NCBI RefSeq assembly: GCF_900105175.1
Contig: NZ_LT629771.1
Coordinates: 62,001 to 126,000, forward strand
From: Jiangella sp. DSM 45060
Lineage (GTDB): Bacteria > Actinomycetota > Actinomycetes > Jiangellales > Jiangellaceae
Direction of reading: 5' to 3'
DNA: 64,000 bases
The translations under genes and the position numbers were made by a program. Under the pieces are notes generated by a model that ran no database searches, had not been told where the DNA came from, and worked only from the letters and a program-made list of their open reading frames with translations. Position 1 is the first letter of the stretch. Each line of letters starts with the position of its first letter. Below are positions 1 to 10,211 of the stretch, piece by piece.

Positions 1-1055
1 CGGGCGCGGTCCAGCCCTTCGATCTCGCGGATGAGCTCCAGCGCGACCGCCGTGGGGGTGCCGCCGACCGCCGCCGACGGGTGCAGCGCGGCGGCCAGGG
101 CGAGCGACGAGGCGTCGGAGTCGGAGACGCCGGCGAGGTCCGTCGCCAGGTGCATGACGTTGGGCAGGTGCAGCACGAACGGCGATTCGGGCACGTTCAT
201 GCTGGAGCAGAACGGCGCCAGCGCGTCGGCGACGGAGCGCACGGCGTACTCGTGCTCCTCGAGGTCCTTGCTGGAGCGCGCCAGCGACGCCGCCAGCGCG
301 AGGTCGTGCTCGTCGTCGCCGGTGCGGCGAATGGTGCCGGCGAGGACGCGGGACGTGACGAGGCCGCGCTCGCGTCGCACGAGCAGCTCGGGCGTGGCGC
401 CGATCATGCCGTCGACGCTGAAGGTCCAGCAGTGCGGGTAGCCGTCCGAGAGCCGTTGCAACGGCCAGCGGATGTCGATGGGCGCCGGGCTCTCGGCGAC
501 GAGGTCACGGGCGAGCACGACCTTCTCGAGGTCACCGGCGACGATGCGGCGCACGGCCTCGGCGACGATGCCCTCCCACTCGGTGCCCGACCGCGAGCCG
601 TCGGCGTACGTGACGTCGACCGGCCGCCGCGCGGGCGGGACCGCCGGCAGCGCCGCGCCGCCGGGCAGGTTGCCGGTGACGTCGATGGTCGTGACCCACC
701 AGCGCCCGGACCGGTGCCCGACGACGGTGTCCGGGAGGACCAGCGAGGACGAGCCGGGGACGTCGTCGAAGGCGAACGAGCCGAACGCGACCGGGCCGGT
801 GCCGGGCAGCCGCACCTCGTCGCGGACGACGGCGGTGCCGACCATGCGCCGCCACCAGCGGTCGGCCGCGACGAACCGGTTGGCGCCGATGGTGTCGAAC
901 CGGGCCGCCTGGCCCCAGCCGACGACGCCCTCGCCCTGCCGGACCCAGGCCATCGGCGAGTCCTCGGGCAGCAGCTCCAGCAGCGGGCCCGGGTCCGGGA
1001 CCTCGGTGGTGCGCACGACCATCGGCGCGGAAGCGGGCAGCGTCGTCACGACCAT
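1..1055 (-). CDS. menF: Isochorismate synthase MenF (3' end cut by window edge)
   Basis: Converts chorismate to isochorismate, the first committed step of menaquinone synthesis. About 351 codons are visible; the C-terminus lies outside the window. The chorismate-binding fold is clear: the general-base lysine in [10 protein letters not shown], then [25 protein letters not shown], and the C-terminal [20 protein letters not shown]. Translation is from the reverse complement. The start is uncertain: ATG at 1055, GTG at 1049 or ATG at 1022 are possible. None has a good ribosome-binding site, and a -10-like TACTCT at 1063-1058 would suit a leaderless GTG at 1049. The gene is divergent from menG, so two menaquinone enzymes share about 40 bp of control region. 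Function is secure, start is not. Confidence 0.9.
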   Translation of the reverse strand, partial: MVVTTLPASAPMVVRTTEVPDPGPLLELLPEDSPMAWVRQGEGVVGWGQAARFDTIGANRFVAADRWWRRMVGTAVVRDEVRLPGTGPVAFGSFAFDDVPGSSSLVLPDTVVGHRSGRWWVTTIDVTGNLPGGAALPAVPPARRPVDVTYADGSRSGTEWEGIVAEAVRRIVAGDLEKVVLARDLVAESPAPIDIRWPLQRLSDGYPHCWTFSVDGMIGATPELLVRRERGLVTSRVLAGTIRRTGDDEHDLALAASLARSSKDLEEHEYAVRSVADALAPFCSSMNVPESPFVLHLPNVMHLATDLAGVSDSDASSLALAAALHPSAAVGGTPTAVALELIREIEGLDRA

Positions 1056-1057
1056 CA

Positions 1058-1087
1058 AGAGTACGGCCGGCCGGCCCCGGCTACAGT
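1058..1087. promoter_or_regulatory. Divergent menF/menG promoter region, probably leaderless both ways
   Basis: On the plus strand TACAGT (1082-1087) sits 7 nt before GTG 1095 of menG. On the minus strand TACTCT (1063-1058) sits 8 nt before GTG 1049 of menF. Both spacings suit transcription starting on the start codon. No clear -35 boxes or Shine-Dalgarno sequences are visible. Inference from spacing only. Confidence 0.5.
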
Positions 1088-1094
1088 GACGGAC

Positions 1095-1787
1095 GTGACC
1101 CGCGCCTCCCTGGACAAGCAGCCGCACGAGGTGGCGGCGATGTTCGACGACGTCGCCGAGAAGTACGACCGCACCAACGACGTGCTCTCCCTCGGCCAGG
1201 ACCGCGCGTGGCGGCGGGCCGTCGTGGCGGCGCTCGGCGTCGGGCCGGGGGAGCGGGTGCTCGATCTCGCCGCCGGCACCGGCACCTCCAGCGAGCCGTT
1301 CCGGGCCCGCGGCGCGTTCGTCGTGCCGTGTGACTTCTCCCTCGGCATGCTCCGGACCGGCCGGCAGCACTTCGCCGACCTCCCGTTCGTGGCCGGCGAC
1401 GCCACTCGGCTGCCGTTCGCCGACGGTGTCTTCGACGCGGTCACCATCTCCTTCGGCCTGCGCAACGTGCACGATCCCATCGCCGGGCTGCGCGAGCTGC
1501 TGCGCGTCACCCGTCCCGGCGGCCGGGTCGTGGTGTGCGAGTTCAGCCACCCGACGTTCACGCCGTTCCGCAAGGTGTACGTCGAGTACCTGATGCGCGC
1601 GCTGCCGCCGGTGGCCCGCCGGGTGTCCAGCAGCCCCGACGCGTACGTGTACCTGGCCGAGTCCATCCGCGCCTGGCCCGACCAGCCCGGGCTGGCCGCG
1701 TGGCTGCGTGAGGCGGGCTGGGCCGACGTCCGCTGGCGCAACCTCAGCGGCGGCATCGTCGCGCTGCACCACGCCGTGAAGCCCTGA
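1095..1787 (+). CDS. menG: Demethylmenaquinone methyltransferase MenG (UbiE family)
   Basis: SAM-dependent C-methylation of demethylmenaquinone, the last step of menaquinone synthesis. The 230-residue protein is full length. It begins [20 protein letters not shown], as actinobacterial MenG proteins typically do. The SAM-binding motif [12 protein letters not shown] is followed by the UbiE signatures [11 protein letters not shown] and [19 protein letters not shown] 1095 is preferred over an in-frame GTG at 1086 because of this N-terminal match and the -10-like box 7 nt upstream. It is divergent from menF and just ahead of two DUF1707 genes. Confidence 0.93.
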   Translation: MTRASLDKQPHEVAAMFDDVAEKYDRTNDVLSLGQDRAWRRAVVAALGVGPGERVLDLAAGTGTSSEPFRARGAFVVPCDFSLGMLRTGRQHFADLPFVAGDATRLPFADGVFDAVTISFGLRNVHDPIAGLRELLRVTRPGGRVVVCEFSHPTFTPFRKVYVEYLMRALPPVARRVSSSPDAYVYLAESIRAWPDQPGLAAWLREAGWADVRWRNLSGGIVALHHAVKP

Positions 1788-1791
1788 CGGG

Positions 1792-2610
1792 ATGGCTCGG
1801 GGGCAGAACAGGCGGCCGGAGGACGACGACCGCCGGCGCTACACCGCGGTGCTCGACGCCGCCCGTGCCGACGGCCGCATCGACGACGCCGAGCTGTCCC
1901 GGCGCTCCTTCACCGTCCGCTACGCGCAGACGATGGGCGAGCTCGATGCCGTCGTCGGCGACCTGCCCGGCCCGGACCGGACGGCGGGTGGCCGGTCGCT
2001 GGTGACGGTCGCCGTGGCGGGTTTCGCGCTGCTGGCGGCCGTGGGTCTCGGCATCGTGGCGGCGAGCTCCGGCGGCGACGACGAGCCGGCCGCCGATCCG
2101 CCGGCGGCGGTCGAGGCCGAGCCGCCGCCGGTCGAGCAGGCCGAGGCCCCGCCGGTGGACATGTTCTCCGCGGCCGAGCTGACCTCCCTGTGGGAGGCGC
2201 TGGCCGCGCAGCAGGTCTCCGGGGTCCAGAGCATCTACCTGCACAGCGACTGGGCCGACCTCGAGGTGCGCACGGCGCCGGGCGCCCCCACCTACGACGA
2301 CCTCGAGTACGACGGAGCGCTGAGCGAGCCCACGCCGGGCGGGGAGGTCAACGAGGAGAACCCGGACGACGTCTTCTTCGCCCTCGAGGACGTCAACCCG
2401 GCCGTCGTCGCCGCGTGCGCCGCCCAGGCCGCCGAGATCGCCCAGCGGCCGGACCGCGCGGTCGAGCTGGTCGTCATCAGGCGCGACGTGTTCTACGGCG
2501 ACACCGTGACGATCAACGTGCACCTCGAGTCCGACGCGTACGGCGGCAGCGCGGTGCTGACCTGGGACGCGTCCGGCCAGCACCTGCTCGACGACGGGAC
2601 GGACCCGTGA
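1792..2610 (+). CDS. DUF1707 membrane-anchored protein, first of a tandem pair
   Basis: A 272-residue protein of unknown function. Residues about 10-60 form a DUF1707 module: RRRYTAVLDAARADGRIDDAELSRR and the downstream LDAVVGDLP (read as one region, split here), a small helical domain common at actinobacterial N-termini. A single hydrophobic segment at about 70-92 follows, then a Pro/Glu/Ala-rich stretch and a C-terminal domain of about 140 residues that is presumably extracytoplasmic. The gene starts 4 bp after menG ends and its stop overlaps the start of a paralogue, so it is likely co-transcribed. No catalytic motif is visible and no function is assigned. Confidence 0.8.
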   Translation: MARGQNRRPEDDDRRRYTAVLDAARADGRIDDAELSRRSFTVRYAQTMGELDAVVGDLPGPDRTAGGRSLVTVAVAGFALLAAVGLGIVAASSGGDDEPAADPPAAVEAEPPPVEQAEAPPVDMFSAAELTSLWEALAAQQVSGVQSIYLHSDWADLEVRTAPGAPTYDDLEYDGALSEPTPGGEVNEENPDDVFFALEDVNPAVVAACAAQAAEIAQRPDRAVELVVIRRDVFYGDTVTINVHLESDAYGGSAVLTWDASGQHLLDDGTDP

Positions 2611-3488
2611 GCCGACCGGACCGCCGGTGGCGGCCGGCCGACGCCGACCGCGAGCGGTACGCCGCCGCCATCTCGCAGGCGTTCGCCGAGGGCCGCATCG
2701 ACGCCGCCGACATGGAGAGCAGGACGGCACTGGTCTACGAGGCGACGTCGATCGCCGACCTCGACGCGCTGGTCGAGGACATGCCGGCGCCCGCTCCGGC
2801 CGCGCCGCCGAACAGGCCCGCCCCGGTGCGGACGAGGAAGGTCGCCGGAGCCGCCGCGGCGGCGCTGATCGGCGCGATGGCGGTGGTGCTGATCCTCGGC
2901 GCCGTGCTGCTGAGCGCCGTCCGCGACGACGCCCCGAGCGCCCCGGACCCGGCGCCGGCCGCCCCGCCGGCGGTCGCGGAGGAGCCGCCGCCGGACGAGG
3001 TCGCCGACCCGCCACCCGTCGCCGACGAGGACCTGCCGCCCATCGCCTCGGTGAAGCTGCCCATGCTGGAGTTGGAAGGGCTGCAGCAGCTGTGGGCGGC
3101 CGCCGCCGACATGGAGCCGAGCGACATCAGCCTGTTCTCCGACCGGGCCACGCTGGAGGTGCGGTCCAACTCGGCGCAGCGCGCCCTCGACCGCGTCGAC
3201 TACACCGGGGGGTTGGTGCTGCCGCGCGAGCCCTACCGGGAGCTGGGCGACCACGAACCGGACGGCGAGGTGTTCTTCGCCTGGACGGACGTCACGCCGG
3301 AGGCGGTGGTGGCGGCGATCGCCGGAATGCCCGCCGCGCTGGGCGTCGACACTGTCACCGTCAGCCACATCAGCATCGGGCACTACCAGGACGGGGAGGT
3401 GACCATCAGCGTCTATCCGGAGGGTGACATCGGCTCCACATACGTCCGGTGGGATGCCACCGGCCAGCAGGTCATCCGCGTCTACTGA
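2607..3488 (+). CDS. DUF1707 membrane-anchored protein, second of a tandem pair
   Basis: A 293-residue paralogue of the preceding gene with the same plan. A DUF1707 module lies at residues about 8-55 (RERYAAAISQAFAEGRIDAA, then ADLDALVEDMP). One transmembrane helix follows at about 80-102, then an acidic proline-rich linker and a C-terminal domain. The tails of both copies share the pattern GEVFFAWTDVTPEAVVAA / DDVFFALEDVNPAVVAA, which supports duplication. GTG 2607 overlaps the upstream TGA, indicating translational coupling. Function unknown. Confidence 0.8.
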   Translation: MSRPDRRWRPADADRERYAAAISQAFAEGRIDAADMESRTALVYEATSIADLDALVEDMPAPAPAAPPNRPAPVRTRKVAGAAAAALIGAMAVVLILGAVLLSAVRDDAPSAPDPAPAAPPAVAEEPPPDEVADPPPVADEDLPPIASVKLPMLELEGLQQLWAAAADMEPSDISLFSDRATLEVRSNSAQRALDRVDYTGGLVLPREPYRELGDHEPDGEVFFAWTDVTPEAVVAAIAGMPAALGVDTVTVSHISIGHYQDGEVTISVYPEGDIGSTYVRWDATGQQVIRVY

Positions 3489-3574
3489 CCACCTCGAATT
3501 ACGCAACGTTGTTGCTGCTTAAATCCGCAGGTCAGGGCGGGTGACCCGGGGTGAGTGACACAACAGGGAACCCC

Positions 3575-3580
3575 TACACT
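3575..3580 (+). promoter_or_regulatory. Probable -10 box for the reductase-nuo operon
   Basis: TACACT lies 15 nt upstream of the Rex-like palindrome and 80 nt before the reductase start. It would put the transcription start near 3587, so the palindrome would cover about +8 to +31. No convincing -35 box is seen. Inference. Confidence 0.45.
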
Positions 3581-3594
3581 TGGGACCGAGTGTG

Positions 3595-3618
3595 CGCTCG
3601 TGAACGCATTCACGAGCG
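3595..3618. promoter_or_regulatory. Rex-type redox operator (perfect 10-bp inverted repeat)
   Basis: CGCTCGTGAA, spacer CGCA, then TTCACGAGCG is a perfect inverted repeat. Its core GTGAAcgcaTTCAC (3600-3613) matches the actinobacterial Rex operator TGTGAACNNNTTCACA except at the outermost base of each side. Rex is an NADH/NAD+-sensing repressor known in Streptomyces to control respiratory genes including nuo. The site is ahead of the reductase and nuoA-N, just downstream of the likely -10 box. Binding is inferred. Confidence 0.72.
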
Positions 3619-3660
3619 TGCCGCCAGCAACCGGACAGTGACACGCAAGAGGACCCGTCG

Positions 3661-4986
3661 ATGAGCCAGCGCACTGGTCGCACGCGACCGAGCGCCCCGA
3701 CCCGCACCGCCGGCGAGGCCGACGTCATCGTCGTCGGCGCCGGGCCGGCCGGGTCGACCACGGCCTACCACCTGGCCCGGTCCGGGCTGGACGTCCTGCT
3801 CCTCGAGAAGGCGTCGTTCCCGCGCGACAAGGTCTGCGGCGACGGCCTGACGCCGCGCGCCGTCCGGCAGCTGGTCCGCATGGGCGTCGACACCAGCGCG
3901 CCGGGCTGGATCCGCAACCGCGGCCTGCGCATCATCGGCGGCGGCATGCGGCTGCACCTGCCGTGGCCCGAGCTGGCCAGCTACCCCGACTACGGCCTGG
4001 TCCGCACCCGCACCGACTTCGACGAGCTGCTCGCCAAGCACGCCGCGGCGGCCGGAGCACGTCTGCACGAGCGCACCAATGTCATCGCGCCGGTGCTGGA
4101 CGAGCGCACCGGGCGCATCGTGGGCGTCACCGCGAAGCCGCTGGACGAGCGCGGCCGGGCCGCCGGCGCCGCCGTCACGTACCGCGCGCCGCTGGTGGTC
4201 GCCGCCGACGGCACGTCGTCGCGGCTGTCCACCGCCATGGGCATCCACAAACGCGACGACCGCCCGATGGCCGTCGCCGTCCGCACGTACTACAAGACGC
4301 CGCGCCACGACGACGACTGGATGGAGTCGTGGCTGGAGCTGTGGGCCGACAACCCGGCCGGCGGGCGCGACCTGCTGCCCGGGTACGGCTGGATCTTCGG
4401 CACCGGCAACGGCACCAGCAACGTCGGCCTCGGCATCACGAACACCTCGAAGGCGTTCGGGCGGGTCGACTACAAGGACATGCTGCGCCGCTGGGCCGCG
4501 CAGACGCCGCCGGAATGGGGCTTCACCGAGGAGAACCAGGTCGGTGACATCCGCAGCGCGGCGTTGCCGATGGGCTTCAACCGCCAGCCCCACTACAGTC
4601 GTGGGCTGCTCCTGGTCGGTGACGCCGGCGGCATGGTCAATCCCTTCAACGGCGAAGGCATCGACTACGCGATGGAGGCGGCCGGTCTCGCGGCCACCGT
4701 CGTCGCCGACGCGCTCTCCCGGGATGCCGCCGGGCGGGAGCGGGTGCTGCAGGGCTATCCTGCGGCGCTGAAGCACGAACACGGTGGCTACTTCACGCTC
4801 GGCCGCATCTTCGTCCGATTGATCGGTGACCCACGGATCATGAGAATCGCCCGGAACCACGGCCTGCCGCGACCCTGGCTGATGAAGTTCACGCTGAAGC
4901 TGCTCGCCAACCTGACCGACCACCGCGACGGTGACGTGTACGACCGCGTCATCAATGCGATGACCCGACTCGCCCCGGCGGCGTGA
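3661..4986 (+). CDS. Geranylgeranyl reductase family FAD protein (probable menaquinone reductase MenJ)
   Basis: A 441-residue flavoprotein that probably saturates one isoprene unit of the menaquinone side chain, as MenJ does in mycobacteria. The FAD-binding Rossmann motif DVIVVGAGPAGSTTAYHLA is near residues 21-39. It is followed by KVCGDGLTPRAVRQL and the late FAD motif LVGDAGGMVNPFNGEGIDYA, both typical of the family. ATG 3661 has GAGGA about 7 nt upstream. The position between menaquinone genes and nuoA supports a quinone substrate rather than archaeal-type lipids. The exact substrate is inferred. Confidence 0.85.
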   Translation: MSQRTGRTRPSAPTRTAGEADVIVVGAGPAGSTTAYHLARSGLDVLLLEKASFPRDKVCGDGLTPRAVRQLVRMGVDTSAPGWIRNRGLRIIGGGMRLHLPWPELASYPDYGLVRTRTDFDELLAKHAAAAGARLHERTNVIAPVLDERTGRIVGVTAKPLDERGRAAGAAVTYRAPLVVAADGTSSRLSTAMGIHKRDDRPMAVAVRTYYKTPRHDDDWMESWLELWADNPAGGRDLLPGYGWIFGTGNGTSNVGLGITNTSKAFGRVDYKDMLRRWAAQTPPEWGFTEENQVGDIRSAALPMGFNRQPHYSRGLLLVGDAGGMVNPFNGEGIDYAMEAAGLAATVVADALSRDAAGRERVLQGYPAALKHEHGGYFTLGRIFVRLIGDPRIMRIARNHGLPRPWLMKFTLKLLANLTDHRDGDVYDRVINAMTRLAPAA

Positions 4987-5038
4987 GGAGCACCATGCAG
5001 GACGTCTTGCTGAACTCAGTGCAGAGGAGTGGCCCGGC

Positions 5039-5398
5039 GTGAACGCCTACGCACCGATTCTCGGCCTCATCCTGCTCGCCGCTGTCTTCGCGGTGGGCTC
5101 GGTGGCCTTCTCCGTGGTGGCCGGCCCGAAGCGGTTCAACCGGGCGCGCCTGGAATCCTACGAGTGCGGCATCGAGCCGACCCCGCAACCGGTAGGCGGC
5201 GGCCGGTTCCCGGTCAAGTACTACCTGACCGCGATGACGTTCATCATCTTCGACATCGAGATCATCTTCCTGTACCCGTGGGCGGTCCGGTTCGACCACC
5301 TCGGGCTCTTCGGCTTCGTCGCGATGGTGACGTTCATCTTCCTGATCACCGTGCCGTTCATCTACGAGTGGCGGCGCGGCGGGCTCGACTGGGACTGA
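5039..5398 (+). CDS. nuoA: NADH-quinone oxidoreductase subunit A
   Basis: Membrane-arm subunit of proton-pumping complex I. The 119-residue length is normal. It has three hydrophobic helices and the conserved loop [12 protein letters not shown] with its family cysteine. GTG 5039 is preceded by AGAGGAG at a good distance. It is the first of fourteen nuo genes and lies 52 bp after the reductase gene with no obvious terminator between, so the two are probably co-transcribed. Confidence 0.96.
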   Translation: MNAYAPILGLILLAAVFAVGSVAFSVVAGPKRFNRARLESYECGIEPTPQPVGGGRFPVKYYLTAMTFIIFDIEIIFLYPWAVRFDHLGLFGFVAMVTFIFLITVPFIYEWRRGGLDWD

Positions 5399-5406
5399 GG
5401 CAAATC

Positions 5407-5961
5407 ATGGGTGTTGAAGAGAAGCTGCCGTCCGGTGTCCTGCTGGCCACCATGGAGAACCTGCTCGGGTACCTGCGCAAGGGCTCGGTCTGGCCGGCGA
5501 CGTTCGGTCTGGCCTGCTGCGCCATCGAGATGATGGCGTTCGGCGGCCCCCGCCACGACTCCGCGCGCTTCGGCATGGAGGTGTTCCGTGCCTCGCCGCG
5601 GCAGGCCGACCTGATGATCGTCGCGGGCCGGGTGAGCCAGAAGATGGCGCCGGTGCTGCGGCAGATCTACGACCAGATGGCCAACCCGAAGTGGGTGCTG
5701 TCGATGGGCGTCTGCGCCTCGTCCGGCGGCATGTTCAACAACTACGCCATCGTCCAGGGCGTCGACCACGTCGTGCCCGTCGACGTCTACCTGCCGGGCT
5801 GTCCGCCGCGGCCGGAGATGCTGATCGACGCCATCCTCAAGCTGCACGACCAGATCCAGCACACCAAACTGGGCGCGCACAAGGTCGCGGCCGACGCCGA
5901 GGCCGAGCAGCTGGCGCTGCGGGCCGAGGCCACGCACGAGATGAAGGGCCTGCTCCGGTGA
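5407..5961 (+). CDS. nuoB: NADH-quinone oxidoreductase subunit B (cluster N2 carrier)
   Basis: A 184-residue peripheral-arm subunit that binds the terminal [4Fe-4S] cluster N2, which hands electrons to menaquinone. All four ligands are visible: adjacent Cys37-Cys38 in [10 protein letters not shown], Cys103 in [10 protein letters not shown] and Cys132 in [10 protein letters not shown]. The C-terminal 40 residues form a charged helical tail. ATG 5407 starts 8 bp after nuoA, and its stop overlaps the nuoC start by 4 bp. Confidence 0.97.
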   Translation: MGVEEKLPSGVLLATMENLLGYLRKGSVWPATFGLACCAIEMMAFGGPRHDSARFGMEVFRASPRQADLMIVAGRVSQKMAPVLRQIYDQMANPKWVLSMGVCASSGGMFNNYAIVQGVDHVVPVDVYLPGCPPRPEMLIDAILKLHDQIQHTKLGAHKVAADAEAEQLALRAEATHEMKGLLR

Positions 5962-6845
5962 GCGACGACGAGAAGCGGACCGACGCCGCCGACAGCGCGG
6001 ACGACGCGCAGGGCATGACCAGCGGAACGCAGCACCCCGACGACGTCGCGGAGGCCGCGGAGACCCGCGCCGAGTCCAGCCCGACCGAGGACCAGAAGGC
6101 GGCCGAGGCGCCGTCCGACGAGGCGGAGCCCGAAGACGAGGCCCTCCCGGCCGAGCCCGAGGGCCCGGCCCTCCCGCCGGAGCACCCGTCCCGGCGCGGC
6201 ATGTTCGGCGCCTACGGCGGCAGCGGCGACACCTCCGGCTACGGCCGGCTGGTGGTCCGCGACACCAACCCGGTGCGCGGCGGCTCGACCCCGCGGCCGT
6301 GGCCGGAGGAGCTGGAGGCGCTCGGCGACGACGTCACCGCCGCTCTGGCCGAGGCCGGCAGCACCGACGCCGACGTGTTCGAGAAGGTGCTAGTCGACCG
6401 CGGCCAGGTCACGTTCTTCGTCAAGCGCGAGAAGCTGGCCGACGTCGCCCGGACGTTCCGCGACGACCCCTTGCTCCGGTTCGAGATGTGCATGGGCGTC
6501 AACGGCGTGCACTACCCGGAGGAGACCGGCCGCGAGCTGCACGTCCACATCCAGCTGCTCTCGATCACGCACAACCGCCGGGTCAACCTCGAGGTCACCT
6601 GCCCCGAGACCGACCCGCACGTCCCGTCGATCGTCCACACGTACCCGTCGGCCAACTGGCACGAGCGCGAGACGTACGACTTCTTCGGGATCCACTTCGA
6701 CGGCCACCCGGCGCTGACCCGCATCCAGATGCCGGACGACTGGCCGGGGCACCCGCAGCGCAAGGACTACCCGCTCGGAGGCATCCCCGTGGAGTACAAG
6801 GGCGCGACCATCGCGCCGCCGGACGAGCGGAGGGCGTACAACTGA
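5958..6845 (+). CDS. nuoC: NADH-quinone oxidoreductase subunit C with acidic N-terminal extension
   Basis: The 30-kDa peripheral-arm subunit. The conserved domain fills the C-terminal two thirds of the 295 residues and ends in the signature [17 protein letters not shown] followed by QRKDYPLGG. The first about 80 residues are low complexity and very rich in Asp, Glu and Ala, and are absent from standard NuoC. Similar extensions occur in actinobacterial homologues, so this is not evidence of a wrong start. Even so, Met codons further in exist (about residue 20 and about residue 80). The GTG overlaps the nuoB stop. Confidence 0.95.
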   Translation: MSDDEKRTDAADSADDAQGMTSGTQHPDDVAEAAETRAESSPTEDQKAAEAPSDEAEPEDEALPAEPEGPALPPEHPSRRGMFGAYGGSGDTSGYGRLVVRDTNPVRGGSTPRPWPEELEALGDDVTAALAEAGSTDADVFEKVLVDRGQVTFFVKREKLADVARTFRDDPLLRFEMCMGVNGVHYPEETGRELHVHIQLLSITHNRRVNLEVTCPETDPHVPSIVHTYPSANWHERETYDFFGIHFDGHPALTRIQMPDDWPGHPQRKDYPLGGIPVEYKGATIAPPDERRAYN

Positions 6846-8203
6846 TGAGCCAGCAGGACGTCACCTTCACGCCGTCCGGCGACACCGACGACCCGTACGC
6901 GGGCGTCCGCGAGACCACCGAGGGTCCGGTCTACACCGTCACCGGCGAGGACTGGGCCGACGTGGTGGGCGCGGCCGCCGCGGGCGAAGAGCGCATCGTC
7001 GTCAACATGGGCCCGCAGCACCCGTCGACGCACGGCGTGCTCCGGCTCATCCTCGAGCTGGACGGCGAGACCGTCACCGAGGCCCGCTGCGGCATCGGCT
7101 ACCTGCACACCGGCATCGAGAAGAACATGGAGTACCGGACGTGGACCCAGGGGGTCACGTTCGTGACCCGCATGGACTACCTGTCCCCGTTCTTCAACGA
7201 GGCCGCGTACGTGCTGGGCGTCGAGAAGCTGCTCGGCATCACCGACGACATCCCCGACCGCGCCAACGTCATCCGCGTCATGATGATGGAGCTCAACCGC
7301 ATCTCGTCGCACCTGGTCTGTCTCGCGACCGGTGGCATGGAGATGGGCGCGCTCACCGTCATGACGGCGGGGTTCCGCGAGCGCGAGCGCACGCTGGACC
7401 TGTTCGAGCTGATCACCGGCCTGCGGATGAACAGCGCGTACATCCGCCCCGGCGGCGTCGCGCAGGACCTCCCGCCCGGTGCGGTCGAGAGCGTCCGCGA
7501 GTACCTGCGCTGGATGTGGAGCCACATCGGCCAGTACGAGGCACTCTGCAACGAGAACCCGATCTTCAAGGGCCGCACCGTCGGCGTCGGGTACCTCGAC
7601 CTCGCCGGCTGCATGGCGCTGGGCATCACCGGCCCCGTGCTGCGCTCCACCGGCCTGCCCTGGGACCTGCGCAAGTCGCAGCCTTACTGCGGCTACGAGA
7701 CGTACGACTTCGAGGTGGCCACCTGGGACACCGCCGACTCCTACGGGCGCTTCCGCATCCGGGTCGAGGAGATGAAGCAGTCGCTGAAGATCGTCGAGCA
7801 GTGCCTGGACCGGCTGGAGCCGGGCCCGGTCATGGTCGGCGACAAGAAGATCGCCTGGCCGGCGCAGCTGGCCATCGGCAGCGACGGCATGGGCAACTCC
7901 CTCGACCACATCCGGCACATCATGGGTGAGTCGATGGAGGCGCTGATCCACCACTTCAAGCTGGTCACCGAGGGCTTCCGCGTCCCGGCCGGCGAGGTGT
8001 ACATGCCGATCGAGAGCCCGCGCGGCGAACTCGGCGCGCACGTGGTGTCCGACGGCGGCACGCGGCCGTGGCGCGTGCATTTCCGTGACCCGTCCTTCAA
8101 CAACCTGCAGGCCGTACCGGCGATGTGCGAGGGTTCCATGGTGGCCGACGTCATCGTGTCCGTCGCGAGCATCGACCCGGTGATGGGTGGATGTGACCGA
8201 TGA
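6845..8203 (+). CDS. nuoD: NADH-quinone oxidoreductase subunit D
   Basis: The 49-kDa subunit (452 residues), which forms the quinone-binding pocket with NuoB. Conserved hallmarks are [50 protein letters not shown] and the C-terminal [12 protein letters not shown]. An N-terminal extension of about 45 residues precedes the domain. ATG 6845 overlaps the nuoC stop by 1 bp. This menaquinone-type complex probably uses menaquinone, given the neighbouring menF and menG. Confidence 0.97.
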   Translation: MSQQDVTFTPSGDTDDPYAGVRETTEGPVYTVTGEDWADVVGAAAAGEERIVVNMGPQHPSTHGVLRLILELDGETVTEARCGIGYLHTGIEKNMEYRTWTQGVTFVTRMDYLSPFFNEAAYVLGVEKLLGITDDIPDRANVIRVMMMELNRISSHLVCLATGGMEMGALTVMTAGFRERERTLDLFELITGLRMNSAYIRPGGVAQDLPPGAVESVREYLRWMWSHIGQYEALCNENPIFKGRTVGVGYLDLAGCMALGITGPVLRSTGLPWDLRKSQPYCGYETYDFEVATWDTADSYGRFRIRVEEMKQSLKIVEQCLDRLEPGPVMVGDKKIAWPAQLAIGSDGMGNSLDHIRHIMGESMEALIHHFKLVTEGFRVPAGEVYMPIESPRGELGAHVVSDGGTRPWRVHFRDPSFNNLQAVPAMCEGSMVADVIVSVASIDPVMGGCDR

Positions 8204-8900
8204 CCGACGTGAACGACACACCGGCCGCGACCGGAGCGCTCGACGACACCGTCCGGGCGGAGATGGCCGAGATCATCGCCCGCTACCCGGAGCCGCGCTC
8301 CGCGCTGCTGCCGATGCTGCACCTCGTGCAGGCGCACCAGGGGTACGTCACCCCCGAGGGCATCGAGCTGTGCGCCGAGGTGCTCGACATCACCGAGGCC
8401 GAGGTGGCCGCGGTCGCCACGTTCTACACCATGTACAAGCGCCGCCCGGTCGGCGAGTACCACGTCGGCGTCTGCACGAACACGCTGTGCGCCGTCATGG
8501 GCGGTGACGCGATCTGGGACGACCTCTCCGAGTACCTCGGCGTCGGGCACGACGAGACCACCGACGACGGCAAGGTCTCGCTCGAGCGGGTCGAGTGCAA
8601 CGCGGCCTGCGACTACGCGCCGGTGATGATGGTCAACTGGGAGTTCATGGACAACCAGACGCCGCAGTCCGCGCGCGAGCTGGTCGACCGGCTGCGCGCC
8701 GGCGAGGAGGTCCGCTCCACCCGCGGCCCGCGCATCTGCTCCTGGAAGCAGGCCGAGCGGGTTCTGGCCGGGTTCCCCGACGACCTCGCGACCGACGGCG
8801 TCGCTGCCGGTCCGGCCTCGCTCGTGGGGCTGGAGCTGGCGCACGAGAACGGCTGGACGGCGCCCGAGGGCGGCCAGCGCGAGCTGGGAGGTAGCACCAA

Positions 8901-8904
<4 letters not shown>
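8200..8904 (+). CDS. nuoE: NADH-quinone oxidoreductase subunit E ([2Fe-2S] N1a)
   Basis: The 24-kDa thioredoxin-like subunit of the NADH dehydrogenase module, 234 residues. The [2Fe-2S] ligands are Cys92 and Cys97 in [13 protein letters not shown] and Cys133 and Cys137 in [12 protein letters not shown]. The protein is longer than the E. coli form by a C-terminal tail of about 60 residues ending [11 protein letters not shown]. The start codon overlaps the nuoD stop by 4 bp, and its own stop overlaps nuoF by 4 bp. Confidence 0.97.
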
Positions 8905-10210
<1,306 letters not shown>

Positions 10211-10211
<1 letters not shown>

